A stretch of DNA of 64,000 bases from Pseudomonas sp. C1C7. Lineage in GTDB: Bacteria > Pseudomonadota > Gammaproteobacteria > Pseudomonadales > Pseudomonadaceae. The translations under genes were made by a program, and so were the position numbers. Positions 53,515-64,000 of the stretch are shown here, piece after piece. The stretch covers positions 94,711 to 158,710 of the forward strand of contig NZ_JABFMP010000013.1 of the NCBI RefSeq assembly GCF_013359595.1, written 5' to 3'. Position 1 is the stretch's first letter. Each line of letters begins with the position of its first letter. The notes under the pieces are model-generated. The model had not been told where the DNA came from and made no database searches. It worked only from the letters and a program-made list of their open reading frames with translations.

Positions 53515-54624
53515 ATGAGTATTGCCGCACCCATCCTGCTCACCCCCGGCCCGTTGACCACGTCCGCCCGCACCCGTCAGGCGATGATGGTTGACTGGGG
53601 TTCATGGGATGACCGCTTCAACCAACTGACCGCCAGCCTGTGCGAACAACTGTTGGCGATCATCAACGGCGCCGCCAGCCACCACTGCGTCCCTCTGCAA
53701 GGCAGCGGCACCTTCGCCGTGGAAGCAGCGATCGGCACCCTGGTGCCCCGCGACGGCAAGGTCCTGGTGCTGATCAACGGCGCCTATGGCAAACGCCTGG
53801 CGAAAATCTGCGAAGTGCTGGGTCGCGCCTTCAGCACCTTCGAAACCGCCGAAGACGAACCGACCACCGCCGCCGACGTCGACCGTCTGCTGCGCGCCGA
53901 TGCCGGCATCACCCACGTTGCGCTGATTCACTGCGAAACCAGCACCGGTATCCTCAACCCGCTGCCGGAAATCGCCCAGGTCGTGCAGCAGCACGGCAAA
54001 CGCCTGATCATCGATGCCATGAGTTCCTTCGGCGCCCTGCCGGTCGATGCGCAAAAGATTCCGTTCGACGCGCTGATCGCCGCCTCCGGCAAATGCCTGG
54101 AAGGCGTACCGGGCATGGGCTTCGTGTTCGCCAACAAGGAATCCCTGGCGGCAGCCGCCGGCAACTCCCATTCCCTGGCGATGGACCTGTTCGACCAGCA
54201 CACCTACATGCTGAAAACCGGCCAATGGCGCTTCACCCCGCCGACCCACGTGGTCGCGGCGCTGCACGAAGCCCTGCTGCAATACAACGAAGAAGGCGGC
54301 CTGCCGGCACGCAACGCGCGTTACGCCGCCAACTGCCAGGCGTTGATGGAAGAGATGGGCAAACTGGGTCTGCGCAGCTTCCTGCCGGCCGCGATCCAGG
54401 CGCCGATCATCGCCACCTTCCACGCCCCGAAAGACCCGCGCTACCAGTTCAAGGAGTTCTACGAGCGGGTCAAGGCCAAGGGCTACATCCTCTACCCCGG
54501 CAAACTGACCCAGGTCGAAACCTTCCGCGTCGGCTGCATCGGCCACGTGCAACCTGCCGAAATGCGCGAAGCCGTCGCGGCCATCGGTGAAGTGTTGCGT
54601 GAGATGGAAGTGCTCGAGATCTGA
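53515..54624 (+). CDS. phnW: 2-Aminoethylphosphonate-pyruvate transaminase
   Basis: 369-aa PLP enzyme of the class V fold that moves the amino group of 2-aminoethylphosphonate to pyruvate, giving phosphonoacetaldehyde and alanine. N-terminal [13 protein letters not shown] is a family signature; the PLP lysine is Lys193 in [11 protein letters not shown], with DAMSSFG upstream binding the cofactor. Length is normal. It is first of a two-gene phnWX unit, 158 bases before phnX. Identification is secure. Confidence 0.96.
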   Translation: MSIAAPILLTPGPLTTSARTRQAMMVDWGSWDDRFNQLTASLCEQLLAIINGAASHHCVPLQGSGTFAVEAAIGTLVPRDGKVLVLINGAYGKRLAKICEVLGRAFSTFETAEDEPTTAADVDRLLRADAGITHVALIHCETSTGILNPLPEIAQVVQQHGKRLIIDAMSSFGALPVDAQKIPFDALIAASGKCLEGVPGMGFVFANKESLAAAAGNSHSLAMDLFDQHTYMLKTGQWRFTPPTHVVAALHEALLQYNEEGGLPARNARYAANCQALMEEMGKLGLRSFLPAAIQAPIIATFHAPKDPRYQFKEFYERVKAKGYILYPGKLTQVETFRVGCIGHVQPAEMREAVAAIGEVLREMEVLEI

Positions 54625-54642
54625 TTCAAAGACACCGCCATC

Positions 54643-54736
54643 CCTGTAGGAGCGAGGCTTGCCCGCGAAAGCGGCGTATCAGTCGACATCATTGCTGAAT
54701 GTCAGACCGCATTCGCGAGCAAGCCCGCTCCCACAA
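54643..54736. repeat. REP pair in the phnW-phnX gap
   Basis: CTGTAGGAGCGAGGCTTGCC on the left and CGCGAGCAAGCCCGCTCCCA on the right. The arms belong to two different REP classes, so it may be a hybrid or diverged pair. Confidence 0.75.
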
Positions 54737-54782
54737 AAAAACGAATTCCAAATTCAGTCAGCCATTACAGGATCTGATCACC

Positions 54783-55610
54783 ATGAACTACACCAACCCA
54801 ACCCAACTGCAAGCCGCCATCCTCGACTGGGCCGGCACCGTCGTCGACTTCGGTTCCTTCGCCCCTACCCAGATCTTCGTCGAAGCCTTCGCCGAGTTCG
54901 ACGTGCAGGTTTCCATCGAAGAAGCCCGTGGCCCGATGGGCATGGGCAAGTGGGATCACATCCGTACCCTGTGCGACCTGCCGGAAGTCGCCGAGCGTTA
55001 TCGCAAGGTGTTCGGCCGCACCCCGACCGACGATGACGTCACCGCGATCTACCAGCGCTTCATGCCGCTGCAGATCGAAAAAATCGCCGAGCACTCGGCG
55101 CTGATCCCGGGCGCCCTGGACACCATCGCCAACCTGCGCCAGCAAGGGATCAAGATCGGTTCCTGCTCCGGTTACCCGAAACAGGTCATGGACAAGGTGG
55201 TGGCTCTGGCTGCCACCAACGGTTATGTGGCCGACCACGTGGTGGCCACCGATGAAGTGCCGAACGGTCGTCCATGGCCGGCCCAGGCCCTGGCCAACGT
55301 GATCGCCCTGGGCATCGACGACGTCGCCGCCTGCGTGAAGATCGACGATACCGTACCGGGCATTCTCGAAGGTCGCCGCGCCGGCATGTGGACCGTGGCC
55401 CTGATCTGCTCGGGCAACGCCCTGGGCCTGGACTACGAAGGCTTCCGCGCCCTGGACAGCGCCACGCTGGACAGCGAGCGCAAACGCATCCACACACTCT
55501 TCGAAGACTCGCGCCCGCACTACATGATCGACACCATCAGCGACCTGCCCGCCGTGATCGCCGACATCAACCAGCGCCTGGCCAAGGGCGAGATGCCACA
55601 GTCCAGCTGA
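54783..55610 (+). CDS. phnX: Phosphonoacetaldehyde hydrolase (phosphonatase)
   Basis: 275-aa HAD-family enzyme that cuts the C-P bond of phosphonoacetaldehyde to acetaldehyde and phosphate. The nucleophile Asp15 is in ILDWAGT, and the Schiff-base lysine Lys56 is in [11 protein letters not shown], the hallmark of this enzyme. ATG at 54783, with AGGATCTG upstream, is preferred to a longer frame. It completes the two-step aminoethylphosphonate pathway begun by PhnW, supplying phosphate and carbon. Confidence 0.96.
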   Translation: MNYTNPTQLQAAILDWAGTVVDFGSFAPTQIFVEAFAEFDVQVSIEEARGPMGMGKWDHIRTLCDLPEVAERYRKVFGRTPTDDDVTAIYQRFMPLQIEKIAEHSALIPGALDTIANLRQQGIKIGSCSGYPKQVMDKVVALAATNGYVADHVVATDEVPNGRPWPAQALANVIALGIDDVAACVKIDDTVPGILEGRRAGMWTVALICSGNALGLDYEGFRALDSATLDSERKRIHTLFEDSRPHYMIDTISDLPAVIADINQRLAKGEMPQSS

Positions 55611-55641
55611 TCCCCTCCTACAGAAAGCACACCGCCTCGCT

Positions 55642-55717
55642 CTGTGCAGGAGCTGCCGCAGGCTGCGATCTTTTGATTTTGCCTTTAAAAGATCGCAGCC
55701 TGCGGCAGATTCTGCAG
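55642..55717. repeat. Inverted REP pair (GATCGCAG family, outward facing)
   Basis: GCAGGAGCTGCCGCAGGCTG then CTGCGATCTTTTG on the left, and its inverted complement beginning AAAAGATCGCAGCCTGCGGC on the right. The arms face opposite to those of the other copies in this class. Confidence 0.8.
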
Positions 55718-55863
55718 TAAGAAATGCGTCTTGCTGTCAATTACCTGAACAGAGCATTCAGCGTTAAACAGCCCAAGGCAAAGCCGTTGAAACAGGATTA
55801 CAGTTAAAGCACACCGTCGACCAAGAACGGTGGCTCTAAACCGGACCTGTGAGGAAGCGCGAA

Positions 55864-56424
55864 ATGCCCTGGAAAAACTCCGAATCACGCTACAGCACCG
55901 TATCGATCACGCTGCACTGGTTGATGCTGGTCCTGCTGGCGCTGGTTTACGCCTGTATCGAACTGCGCGGAATGTTCCCCAAGGGTAGTGGTGGTCGAAC
56001 CTTGATCGTGGAGTCCCATTTCATGCTCGGCCTGACGGTGTTCGTCCTGGTCTGGCTACGCCTGTTCGCCCGCAGTTTCGGCCCCGCACCGCAGATCTTC
56101 CCGGCCTCGCCGCAGTGGCAGACGACATTGGCCAAACTGATGCACTGGGCGCTGTACCTGTTCATGATCGCCACGCCGATCCTCGGCTGGCTGACCACCA
56201 GCGCCAAAGGCAATCAGGTGATGTTCTACGGCGTCGACCTGCCGCTGCTGGTGGCCGAGGACAAGGCGTTCGCCAAACAGCTGCAGGAATGGCATGAACT
56301 GGCCGGCACCATCGGTTATTGGCTTATTGGCCTGCATGCGGTGGCGGCGCTGTATCACCATTATGTGGTGGGTGATAACACCCTGTTGCGGATGATGCCC
56401 AAGCGGGTGAATCGCGATTCCTGA
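55864..56424 (+). CDS. Cytochrome b561
   Basis: 186-aa di-haem membrane cytochrome b561 (CybB-like). Four membrane segments with histidine pairs: SITLHWLMLVLLAL (about 14-27), ESHFMLGLTVFVLVW (about 50-64), LMHWALYLFMIATPI (about 92-106), and WLIGLHAVAALYHHYVVG (about 151-168). It shuttles electrons from the quinone pool. The start has GAGGAA upstream. It stands alone, apart from the catalase-linked copy at 24966. Confidence 0.92.
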   Translation: MPWKNSESRYSTVSITLHWLMLVLLALVYACIELRGMFPKGSGGRTLIVESHFMLGLTVFVLVWLRLFARSFGPAPQIFPASPQWQTTLAKLMHWALYLFMIATPILGWLTTSAKGNQVMFYGVDLPLLVAEDKAFAKQLQEWHELAGTIGYWLIGLHAVAALYHHYVVGDNTLLRMMPKRVNRDS

Positions 56425-56463
56425 AATCCAGAAGCATCAATGTGGGGCTTTAAGGCCACCGCA

Positions 56464-57405
56464 TTACATGGAGCGCGTTTCGCCTTGACTGATGGGCAAT
56501 AACCCCCGCCGCCCCTGCAAGCCACCGGTATGCACAAAGACCAACCGCGTTCCCCGGGCGAACTTCCCCGCTTCGACCTGCTGCCTGAGCGCCAGCAGTG
56601 CCTTGCCGGTGTACAAGGGCTCCAGGGGAATGCCGCTGGCGCGTTCGGTCTGATCGATGAATTCGAGTAACGGCGCATCGACCTTGGCAAAGCCACCCCG
56701 GCTGGCGTCCATCAATTCATAAGCCGAACGAGGCGAGCCCGCCTCCCCCAGAATCCGCTCGACCTGCTGCGCCACCCCATGATCGTCGGGCACCGCCAGC
56801 GCGCCGTACACCAGCCGCTCCCCGGCTTCGGCCAGCACCAATCCGGCAAGCGTGGTGCCGGTGCCGCAGGCCAGCCACCAGCCGTCGTAGTCGCTCCAGT
56901 TCAGGTCCTTCAGCTGAGCCTGAACCATCGCCTTCAATGGAACGCAACCGCGAGCGCCCGCGAGGCCGCCACCGCCTTCGGGCACGGGGTACAGGGTCGG
57001 ATAACGTGCACGCCAAGGCACCCAGAAACCCGCCTCATGTCGCGCTCGATAACCGCCATAGCCGAGCCAGTGCAGCTCCATGCCGAACGCCTGCAAATCC
57101 TCGACCGTAGGCGTTTGCTGGGGGTGCCCGCGCAACAGGCCCACCGTGGCAAAACCGAAGCGCTTGCCCGCCGCAGCCAGTGCATGAAGGTGGTTGGAGT
57201 GGGCACCGCCCAGACTGATGATGCCCTCGCAACCGGCTTGCCCGGCGGCCTTGAGGTGTTCGATCAGCTTGAACCATTTGTTGCCGCTGATCAGCGGGTC
57301 GATCCGGTCCAGGCGCAGGATGGCGACGTGGAGGTCGCTGAGCCAGTCGAGGTGCAGAAGTTCGAGGGGGGCCCGGGGGAGCCAGTCGTTGGGAGGGAGA
57401 AGCAT
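56464..57405 (-). CDS. D-cysteine desulfhydrase/ACC deaminase-like PLP enzyme
   Basis: 313-aa fold-type II PLP enzyme. The PLP lysine is Lys43 in SGNKWFKL, followed by GGAHSNHLHALA; the glycine-rich phosphate loop reads ACGTGTTLAG. The family includes D-cysteine desulfhydrase and 1-aminocyclopropane-1-carboxylate deaminase. No ACC-deaminase-specific residues were checked, and its size is slightly below AcdS, so D-cysteine desulfhydrase (detoxification of D-cysteine, sulfur scavenging) is the more careful call. Start ATG at 57405. Monocistronic. Confidence 0.88.
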   Translation of the reverse strand: MLLPPNDWLPRAPLELLHLDWLSDLHVAILRLDRIDPLISGNKWFKLIEHLKAAGQAGCEGIISLGGAHSNHLHALAAAGKRFGFATVGLLRGHPQQTPTVEDLQAFGMELHWLGYGGYRARHEAGFWVPWRARYPTLYPVPEGGGGLAGARGCVPLKAMVQAQLKDLNWSDYDGWWLACGTGTTLAGLVLAEAGERLVYGALAVPDDHGVAQQVERILGEAGSPRSAYELMDASRGGFAKVDAPLLEFIDQTERASGIPLEPLYTGKALLALRQQVEAGKFARGTRLVFVHTGGLQGRRGLLPISQGETRSM

Positions 57406-57449
57406 GATGCCGGCTCTGGGTGAGGAGCCGGCATTTTAGCAGCCTTGAG

Positions 57450-57523
57450 GGCCTCTTCGCGGGCAAGCCTCGCTCCTACAGATAGCGCATACCCTGTAGG
57501 AGCGAGGCTTGCCCGCGAAGGCC
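57450..57523. repeat. REPIN (GCGGGCAAGCCTCGCTCC family)
   Basis: CTTCGCGGGCAAGCCTCGCT on the left and GGAGCGAGGCTTGCCCGCGA on the right, separated by about 20 bases, the shortest spacer of its class in the window. It lies between two genes of the same strand. Confidence 0.85.
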
Positions 57524-57545
57524 ATCGGCACGCTGGACCTGCAGA

Positions 57546-59651
<2,106 letters not shown>

Positions 59652-59755
59652 TTACAGACTATGAGCAGTCCGGGGACGCCTCAATGACTGAAAGTGACAA
59701 CTTAATGATCCAATTGTGCAGCGACCCGCGTCAGATGCCTGAGCCACGCGGAAAA

Positions 59756-59770
59756 ATTCGTATACCATAT
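59756..59770 (+). promoter_or_regulatory. Possible GntR operator (ATTCGTATACCATAT)
   Basis: ATTCGTATACCATAT, 29 bases before the GntR start, contains the GTATAC palindrome often found in FadR/GntR FCD sites. Autoregulation is likely but unproven. Confidence 0.4.
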
Positions 59771-59798
59771 CGCCAAATCACTCCGAACGACCGCCGCC

Positions 59799-60470
59799 GT
59801 GACCCTACCCAAGTTCAACGCTCCCGACCTGGGCAATGCCCCCTCGACATCGGAAATCATTACCCGCCACCTGCGAGACGCCATCGTCGCCGGGCATTTT
59901 GCCGAGGACGAGCCGATTCGCCAGGACGACATCGCCCGCCAGTTCAACGTCAGCAAGATCCCCGTGCGTGAAGCGCTCAAGCGCCTGGAAGCCGAGGGCC
60001 TGGTGATGTTCCAGCGCAATCGCGGGGCGATGGTCACGCGGGTGTCCGATGCGGAGCTGGCGCAGATGTTCGAAGTGCGCATGCTGCTCGAAGACAAGGT
60101 GCTGCGCCTGGCCATCCCGAACATGACCGAAGCCACCTTCGCCCGCGCCGAGCGTATCTGCCAGGAGTTCGTCGGCGAGGATGACGTGGGGCGCTGGGCG
60201 GAGCTGAACTGGGAACTGCACGCCTGCCTCTACGAACCGGCGCAACGGCCGTTCCTGGTGGGGCTGATCCGTTCGGTCAACGACAAGCTGGAGCGTTACC
60301 TGCGCATGCAGATGAGCCTGTCGGCCGGCAAGGAACGCGCCGACCACGAACACCGCGAGATCATCGCCGCCTGCCGCGCGGGTGATGTCGACCGCGCGGT
60401 GAAGTTGCTCGACGAGCACATTGCCGGTGTCTGCAAAACCCTGTTCGAACACCTGCCCCACCATCACTGA
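59799..60470 (+). CDS. GntR-family (FCD) regulator
   Basis: 223-aa regulator: winged HTH at about 20-82 (IITRHLRDAIVAGHFAEDEP, DIARQFNVSKIPVREALKRL) and an FCD domain (about 90-220) with histidines for a metal or acid ligand (ELNWELHACLYEPA, ADHEHREIIAA). Start is a GTG at 59799. It ends 112 bases before the hydroxyproline operon and runs in the same direction, so control of that operon is the simplest view; fadH, divergent upstream, is the alternative. The regulator in P. aeruginosa lhp is of another family, so this is not settled. Confidence 0.9.
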   Translation: MTLPKFNAPDLGNAPSTSEIITRHLRDAIVAGHFAEDEPIRQDDIARQFNVSKIPVREALKRLEAEGLVMFQRNRGAMVTRVSDAELAQMFEVRMLLEDKVLRLAIPNMTEATFARAERICQEFVGEDDVGRWAELNWELHACLYEPAQRPFLVGLIRSVNDKLERYLRMQMSLSAGKERADHEHREIIAACRAGDVDRAVKLLDEHIAGVCKTLFEHLPHHH

Positions 60471-60582
60471 CAGCGGGTTGCCCTGTGCCGATTTCGTCAT
60501 CGGCACCGGATAAAACCATCAAGCCGCCCACGCCCCGCACAGGCCACTCTTGCGTTCACTCATCTGAACGGACGTGGCCTTC

Positions 60583-61515
60583 ATGAAACGCATCACCGTG
60601 ATTGACTCCCACACCGGCGGCGAACCGACCCGCCTGGTGACCGCCGGTTTTCCGGACCTGGGTACCGGCAGCATGGCCGAGCGCCGCCAACGCCTGGCGC
60701 AAGAACACGACGACTGGCGCGCCGCCTGCGTGCTCGAACCACGGGGCAGCGATGTACTGGTCGGCGCGCTGTTGTGCGAGCCGGTCGACCCGAGCGCCTG
60801 TGCCGGCGTGATCTTTTTCAACAACACCGGCTACCTGGGCATGTGCGGCCACGGCACCATCGGTCTGGTGGCTTCGCTGGCGCATCTGGGCAAGATCGGT
60901 CCAGGCGTGCACAGCATCGAAACGCCGGTGGGCACGGTGCAGGCCACCCTTCATCCGGATCACTCGGTCAGCGTGCGCAACGTGCCGGCCTATCGGTATC
61001 GCAAGGCCGTGGCGTTGCAGGTGCCGGGGATTGGCCAGGTGGTCGGTGACATCGCCTGGGGCGGCAACTGGTTTTTCTTGATTGCCGAGCACGGCCTGCG
61101 GGTCGCCGGCGACAACCTCGATGCACTGACCGCCTACACCTATGCCGTGCAGCACGCGCTGGAAGACCAGGGCATTCGTGGCGAAGACGGCGGGTTGATC
61201 GACCATGTCGAACTGTTCGCCGACGATGACCGGGCCGACAGCCGCAACTTCGTGCTGTGCCCCGGCAAGGCCTACGACCGCTCCCCTTGCGGCACCGGCA
61301 CCAGCGCCAAACTGGCGTGCCTGGCGACCGACGACAAATTGCAGCCGGGGCAGATCTGGCGCCAGGCCAGCGTGATCGGCAGCGAGTTCGAAGGCTCCTA
61401 TGAATGGCAAGGCGAGCGCATCGTCCCGACCATTCGCGGCCGTGCCTTCATCAGCGCCGAGGCCAACCTGATCATCGAACAGGACGACCCCTTCGCCTGG
61501 GGCATTCGCCCATGA
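60583..61515 (+). CDS. lhpA: 4-Hydroxyproline 2-epimerase (proline racemase family)
   Basis: 310-aa epimerase that converts trans-4-hydroxy-L-proline to cis-4-hydroxy-D-proline. Both catalytic cysteines are present: Cys88 in MCGHGT and Cys236 in PCGTGT, which separates true epimerases from the dehydratases of the same family (which have Ser or Thr at the first place). The ATG at 60583 ([10 protein letters not shown]) is the family start. Followed by the three subunits of a D-hydroxyproline dehydrogenase; its stop overlaps the next start. The epimerase/DAO/ferredoxin/FAD order matches lhpABFE as I recall from P. aeruginosa. Confidence 0.9.
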   Translation: MKRITVIDSHTGGEPTRLVTAGFPDLGTGSMAERRQRLAQEHDDWRAACVLEPRGSDVLVGALLCEPVDPSACAGVIFFNNTGYLGMCGHGTIGLVASLAHLGKIGPGVHSIETPVGTVQATLHPDHSVSVRNVPAYRYRKAVALQVPGIGQVVGDIAWGGNWFFLIAEHGLRVAGDNLDALTAYTYAVQHALEDQGIRGEDGGLIDHVELFADDDRADSRNFVLCPGKAYDRSPCGTGTSAKLACLATDDKLQPGQIWRQASVIGSEFEGSYEWQGERIVPTIRGRAFISAEANLIIEQDDPFAWGIRP

Positions 61516-62627
61516 ACCAGGGCCGGGTGGCCGATGTGATCGTGATCGGTGCGGGCATCATCGGCGCCGCTTGCGCCCAGGCGCTGGCCCGACGCGGCTT
61601 GCGCGTGCTGGTGCTGGACGCAGGCAGGCATGGCGCGACGGCCGCCGGCATGGGCCACTTGCTGGTGCTCGATGACAACCCGGCCGAACTGGCCTTGAGT
61701 CAATACTCGCTGCAACGCTGGCGCGAACAGGCGCCAGAGCTGCCCGACGGTTGCGCCTACCGCAGCAATGGCACCCTGTGGCTGGCGGCCAACGCCGATG
61801 AAATGGCCGTGGCCGAAAGCAAATACCTGAACCTCAAGGCCGAGGGCGTTGCCTGCGAACTGGTCGCCCCTCGTGCATTGCGCGAGCGTGAACCGGCGTT
61901 GCGTGAAGGTCTTGAAGGGGGTCTGTTGATCAACGGCGACGGCATTCTGTATGCCCCGGCGACCGCCAGCTGGATGCTCGACAACGGCAACATCGAACAA
62001 CGGCGGGCGCGGGTCTGTGAGGTGGATGGCAATCGCGTGCGCCTCGAGGACGGTCAGTGGTTGAGCGCTGAAGTGGTCATTCTCGCCAACGGTATCCAGG
62101 CCACCGAGCTGTGCCCGGAGTTGCCGATCGAGCCGAAAAAAGGTCATCTGCTGATCACCGACCGCTACCCCGGCAAGGTCACCCACACCCTGGTGGAACT
62201 GGGTTATGTCACCAGCGCCCACAACGCCACCGGGCCGTCGACCGCCTGCAATATCCAGCCGCGCCCGACCGGGCAACTGTTCATTGGCGCTTCGCGACAG
62301 TTCGGCACCACCGATCCGCAGGTGGAAGGCTGGATGCTGGCGAAGATGCTCAAGCGCGCCATCGAGTACATGCCCGATCTTGCCCAGCTCAACGGCATCC
62401 GTGCCTGGACCGGTTTTCGCGCCGCCAGCCCCGACGGCCTGCCGCTGGTGGGCGAGCATCCGCACCGCAAAGGCCTGTGGCTCGCGGTGGGGCATGAGGG
62501 GCTCGGGGTCACCACGGCACCCGGCACGGCCGACCTGCTGGTGGCGCAATTGTTCGGCGAGACGCCACCACTGGCGGCGCAACCCTATCTACCGCAACGT
62601 TTTATCGCAGAGGCGCTCTATGCCTGA
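61512..62627 (+). CDS. lhpB: D-hydroxyproline dehydrogenase, DAO-type FAD subunit
   Basis: 371-aa DAO-type flavoprotein. FAD motif [19 protein letters not shown] (about 8-26) and a C-terminal [17 protein letters not shown]. It should oxidise cis-4-hydroxy-D-proline to the imine. Its start overlaps the epimerase stop (ATGA) and its stop overlaps the ferredoxin-like gene, so the genes are made together. It is the counterpart, with the same length, of the DAO-type protein at 33764. Confidence 0.88.
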   Translation: MNQGRVADVIVIGAGIIGAACAQALARRGLRVLVLDAGRHGATAAGMGHLLVLDDNPAELALSQYSLQRWREQAPELPDGCAYRSNGTLWLAANADEMAVAESKYLNLKAEGVACELVAPRALREREPALREGLEGGLLINGDGILYAPATASWMLDNGNIEQRRARVCEVDGNRVRLEDGQWLSAEVVILANGIQATELCPELPIEPKKGHLLITDRYPGKVTHTLVELGYVTSAHNATGPSTACNIQPRPTGQLFIGASRQFGTTDPQVEGWMLAKMLKRAIEYMPDLAQLNGIRAWTGFRAASPDGLPLVGEHPHRKGLWLAVGHEGLGVTTAPGTADLLVAQLFGETPPLAAQPYLPQRFIAEALYA

Positions 62628-62856
62628 ATTGATCCTGGACGGCCGCGCCCTGCGCGTGGCCGAGGGCACAACGGTCGCCGCGGCGCTGGCCCTGGGCGGT
62701 GACGGCTGCAGTCGCACCTCGGTCAGCGGTCAGCGACGCGCACCTCTGTGCGGCATGGGCATCTGCCAGGAATGCCGGGTGACCATCAACGGCCGCAGGC
62801 GACTGGCTTGCCAGACCCTGTGCCAGGACGACATGCAGGTGCAGACCCGACCATGA
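62620..62856 (+). CDS. lhpF: [2Fe-2S] small subunit of D-hydroxyproline dehydrogenase
   Basis: 78-aa ferredoxin-like subunit with Cys44, Cys49, Cys52 and Cys64 (C-x4-C-x2-C-x11-C). Carries electrons between FAD centres of the complex. Start overlaps the DAO subunit's last codons and the stop overlaps the next start. Compare the longer homologue at 31862. Small size makes the family assignment rest on the cysteine pattern and the operon. Confidence 0.85.
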   Translation: MPELILDGRALRVAEGTTVAAALALGGDGCSRTSVSGQRRAPLCGMGICQECRVTINGRRRLACQTLCQDDMQVQTRP

Positions 62857-64000
62857 ACGAATACGCCGACCTGCTGATCATTGGTGCCGGCCCCGCCGGC
62901 ATGAGCGCCGCCCTCGCCGCCGCCCCCAGTGGCGCGCGGATTGTGCTGCTCGACGACAATCCGCTGCCCGGCGGGCAGATCTGGCGCGACGGACCGCAGG
63001 CCAGCCTGCCGGACCAGGCACGACAGATGCGCTCGCGCCTGAGCGACTGCCGAAATGTCCGTCACCATTCGGGCACGCGGGTGATCGCCTGCTGCGCGCC
63101 GAACCAGTTGCTGGTGGAAGATGCCGAGCGCGGCTGGTTGATCGACTACGACAAGTTGATTCTGTGTACCGGGGCTCGCGAATTGCTGCTGCCCTTTCCC
63201 GGCTGGACATTGCCGGGGGTGACCGGCGCTGGTGGGCTTCAGGCGCTGATCAAGGGGGGCTTGCCGGTGCGCGGTGAGCGTGTGTTGATTGCCGGCAGCG
63301 GGCCGTTGCTGCTGGCCAGCGCGGCCACCGCGAAACACAACGGTGCCCAGGTGGTGCGCATCGCCGAGCAGGCTTCTTCGCTTGCTGTCGCCGGGTTCTC
63401 CCTGCAACTGCCGCGTTGGCCGGGCAAGCTTTTGCAGTCCTTCACTTTGTTTGATCGTCAGTACCGAACCGGCACTCATGTGGTGGAGGCGCTGGGCATT
63501 GAACGGCTGGAGGCCGTGCGCTTGCGGCAACCGGACGGTGAAATCGTCGAGCTGGCTTGTGATCGACTGGCCTGTGGGTTTGGGCTGATTCCCAATACGC
63601 AGTTGGGGCAGGCGCTGGGGTGTGAACTGGCCGGTACGGCGCTGGCGGTCGATGAGTGGCAGGCGACGAGTCGGGCCAATCACTTTGCCGCTGGTGAGTG
63701 TACGGGGTTTGGAGGGAGCGAGCTGGCGTTGGTGGAAGGTGCCATCGCCGGGTTTGTGGCGGTGGGTGACAACGATGCGGCGCGGCAGCTGTGGTCGCGT
63801 CGGGCGCGTTGGCAGGGGTTTGCGCGGGCGTTGAACCGTGCGTTTGCGCTTGATCCTCGGCTCAAGAATCTGGCTCGAGCGGATACGCTGGTTTGTCGGT
63901 GTGAGGATGTGTCCTACGGGGCGATTGCCGGGCATGGGGATTGGCGTGGGGCGAAGCTGGCCAGTCGCTGTGGGATGGGGGCTTGTCAGGGGCGGGTTTG
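62853..64000 (+). CDS. lhpE: D-hydroxyproline dehydrogenase, FAD/NAD-binding subunit (cut by window end)
   Basis: 382 residues visible; the frame runs off the window. N-terminal Rossmann motif LLIIGAGPAGMSAALAAA (about 7-24), a second dinucleotide site VLIAGSGPLLLAS (about 144-156), an FAD-closing AAGECTGFGGSEL, and the BFD-like [2Fe-2S] cysteines VCRCEDV and CGMGACQGR. The last half of the C-terminal domain is missing. Its start overlaps the ferredoxin-like stop (ATGA). Counterpart of the 451-aa protein at 32412. Confidence 0.85.
   Translation, partial: MNEYADLLIIGAGPAGMSAALAAAPSGARIVLLDDNPLPGGQIWRDGPQASLPDQARQMRSRLSDCRNVRHHSGTRVIACCAPNQLLVEDAERGWLIDYDKLILCTGARELLLPFPGWTLPGVTGAGGLQALIKGGLPVRGERVLIAGSGPLLLASAATAKHNGAQVVRIAEQASSLAVAGFSLQLPRWPGKLLQSFTLFDRQYRTGTHVVEALGIERLEAVRLRQPDGEIVELACDRLACGFGLIPNTQLGQALGCELAGTALAVDEWQATSRANHFAAGECTGFGGSELALVEGAIAGFVAVGDNDAARQLWSRRARWQGFARALNRAFALDPRLKNLARADTLVCRCEDVSYGAIAGHGDWRGAKLASRCGMGACQGRV

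Overview
The window looks like chromosomal DNA of a Pseudomonas of the fluorescens group. The evidence is high-GC coding sequence, many fluorescens-type REP/REPIN palindromes between genes, a PrrF-type iron sRNA, a CrcY-type carbon-catabolite sRNA next to the HMG-CoA lyase gene, and a full liu (leucine/isovalerate) catabolic set. No rRNA, tRNA, CRISPR array, prophage or insertion sequence was seen. Nearly all of it is metabolic and regulatory genes.

Layout. 1-5.7 kb: a GNAT acetyltransferase, xthA, a PstS-like/OmpA fusion protein behind a strong PHO box, and an acyl-CoA dehydrogenase divergent from a LysR regulator. 5.8-15.7 kb: the liu regulon. It comprises liuR and liuE, then the CrcY sRNA with a sigma-54 promoter, an acyl-CoA synthetase on the other strand, and liuABCD. 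Matching 16-bp LiuR-type palindromes lie before liuR and before liuA. 15.7-17.2 kb: a LexA/CI-like repressor whose catalytic dyad is substituted, a small DUF6124-like protein, and a PrrF sRNA under a Fur box. 17.2-22 kb: a GntR-ABC transporter-gamma-glutamyltransferase operon. 22-25 kb: an M14 carboxypeptidase and a lipoprotein resembling an inactivated metalloprotease. 25-28 kb: an ECF sigma/anti-sigma pair facing a SrpA-type catalase and cytochrome b561, with matching ECF promoters on both strands. 28-36 kb: an IclR-linked operon with a spermidine/putrescine-type ABC transporter and a three-subunit FAD/[2Fe-2S] amine dehydrogenase. 36.4-43 kb: a Csu-type chaperone-usher pilus operon with four small pilins, chaperone, usher and tip protein. 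43-48.3 kb: an AFG1-type ATPase, a leucine-rich-repeat protein kinase, a YebC-family regulator and a short orphan VgrG. 48.5-55.6 kb: an aminoethylphosphonate island with an FAD oxidoreductase, an OPA-type transporter, two LysR regulators, phnW and phnX. 55.8-60.5 kb: cytochrome b561, a D-cysteine desulfhydrase-like enzyme, fadH and a GntR regulator. 60.6-64 kb: a hydroxyproline epimerase/dehydrogenase operon (lhpABFE order) cut off by the window end.

How it fits together. The window codes mostly for scavenging nutrients such as leucine, gamma-glutamyl compounds, phosphonates, hydroxyproline and an unknown amine. Several global signals appear in the DNA: PhoB (phosphate), Fur/PrrF (iron), CbrB/sigma-54/CrcY (carbon) and ECF sigma (probably oxidative stress). 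The least explained items are the orphan transporter-linked amine dehydrogenase (a second copy of the hydroxyproline dehydrogenase architecture), the repressor with a lost protease dyad, the degenerate metalloprotease lipoprotein, and the LRR-kinase fusion.
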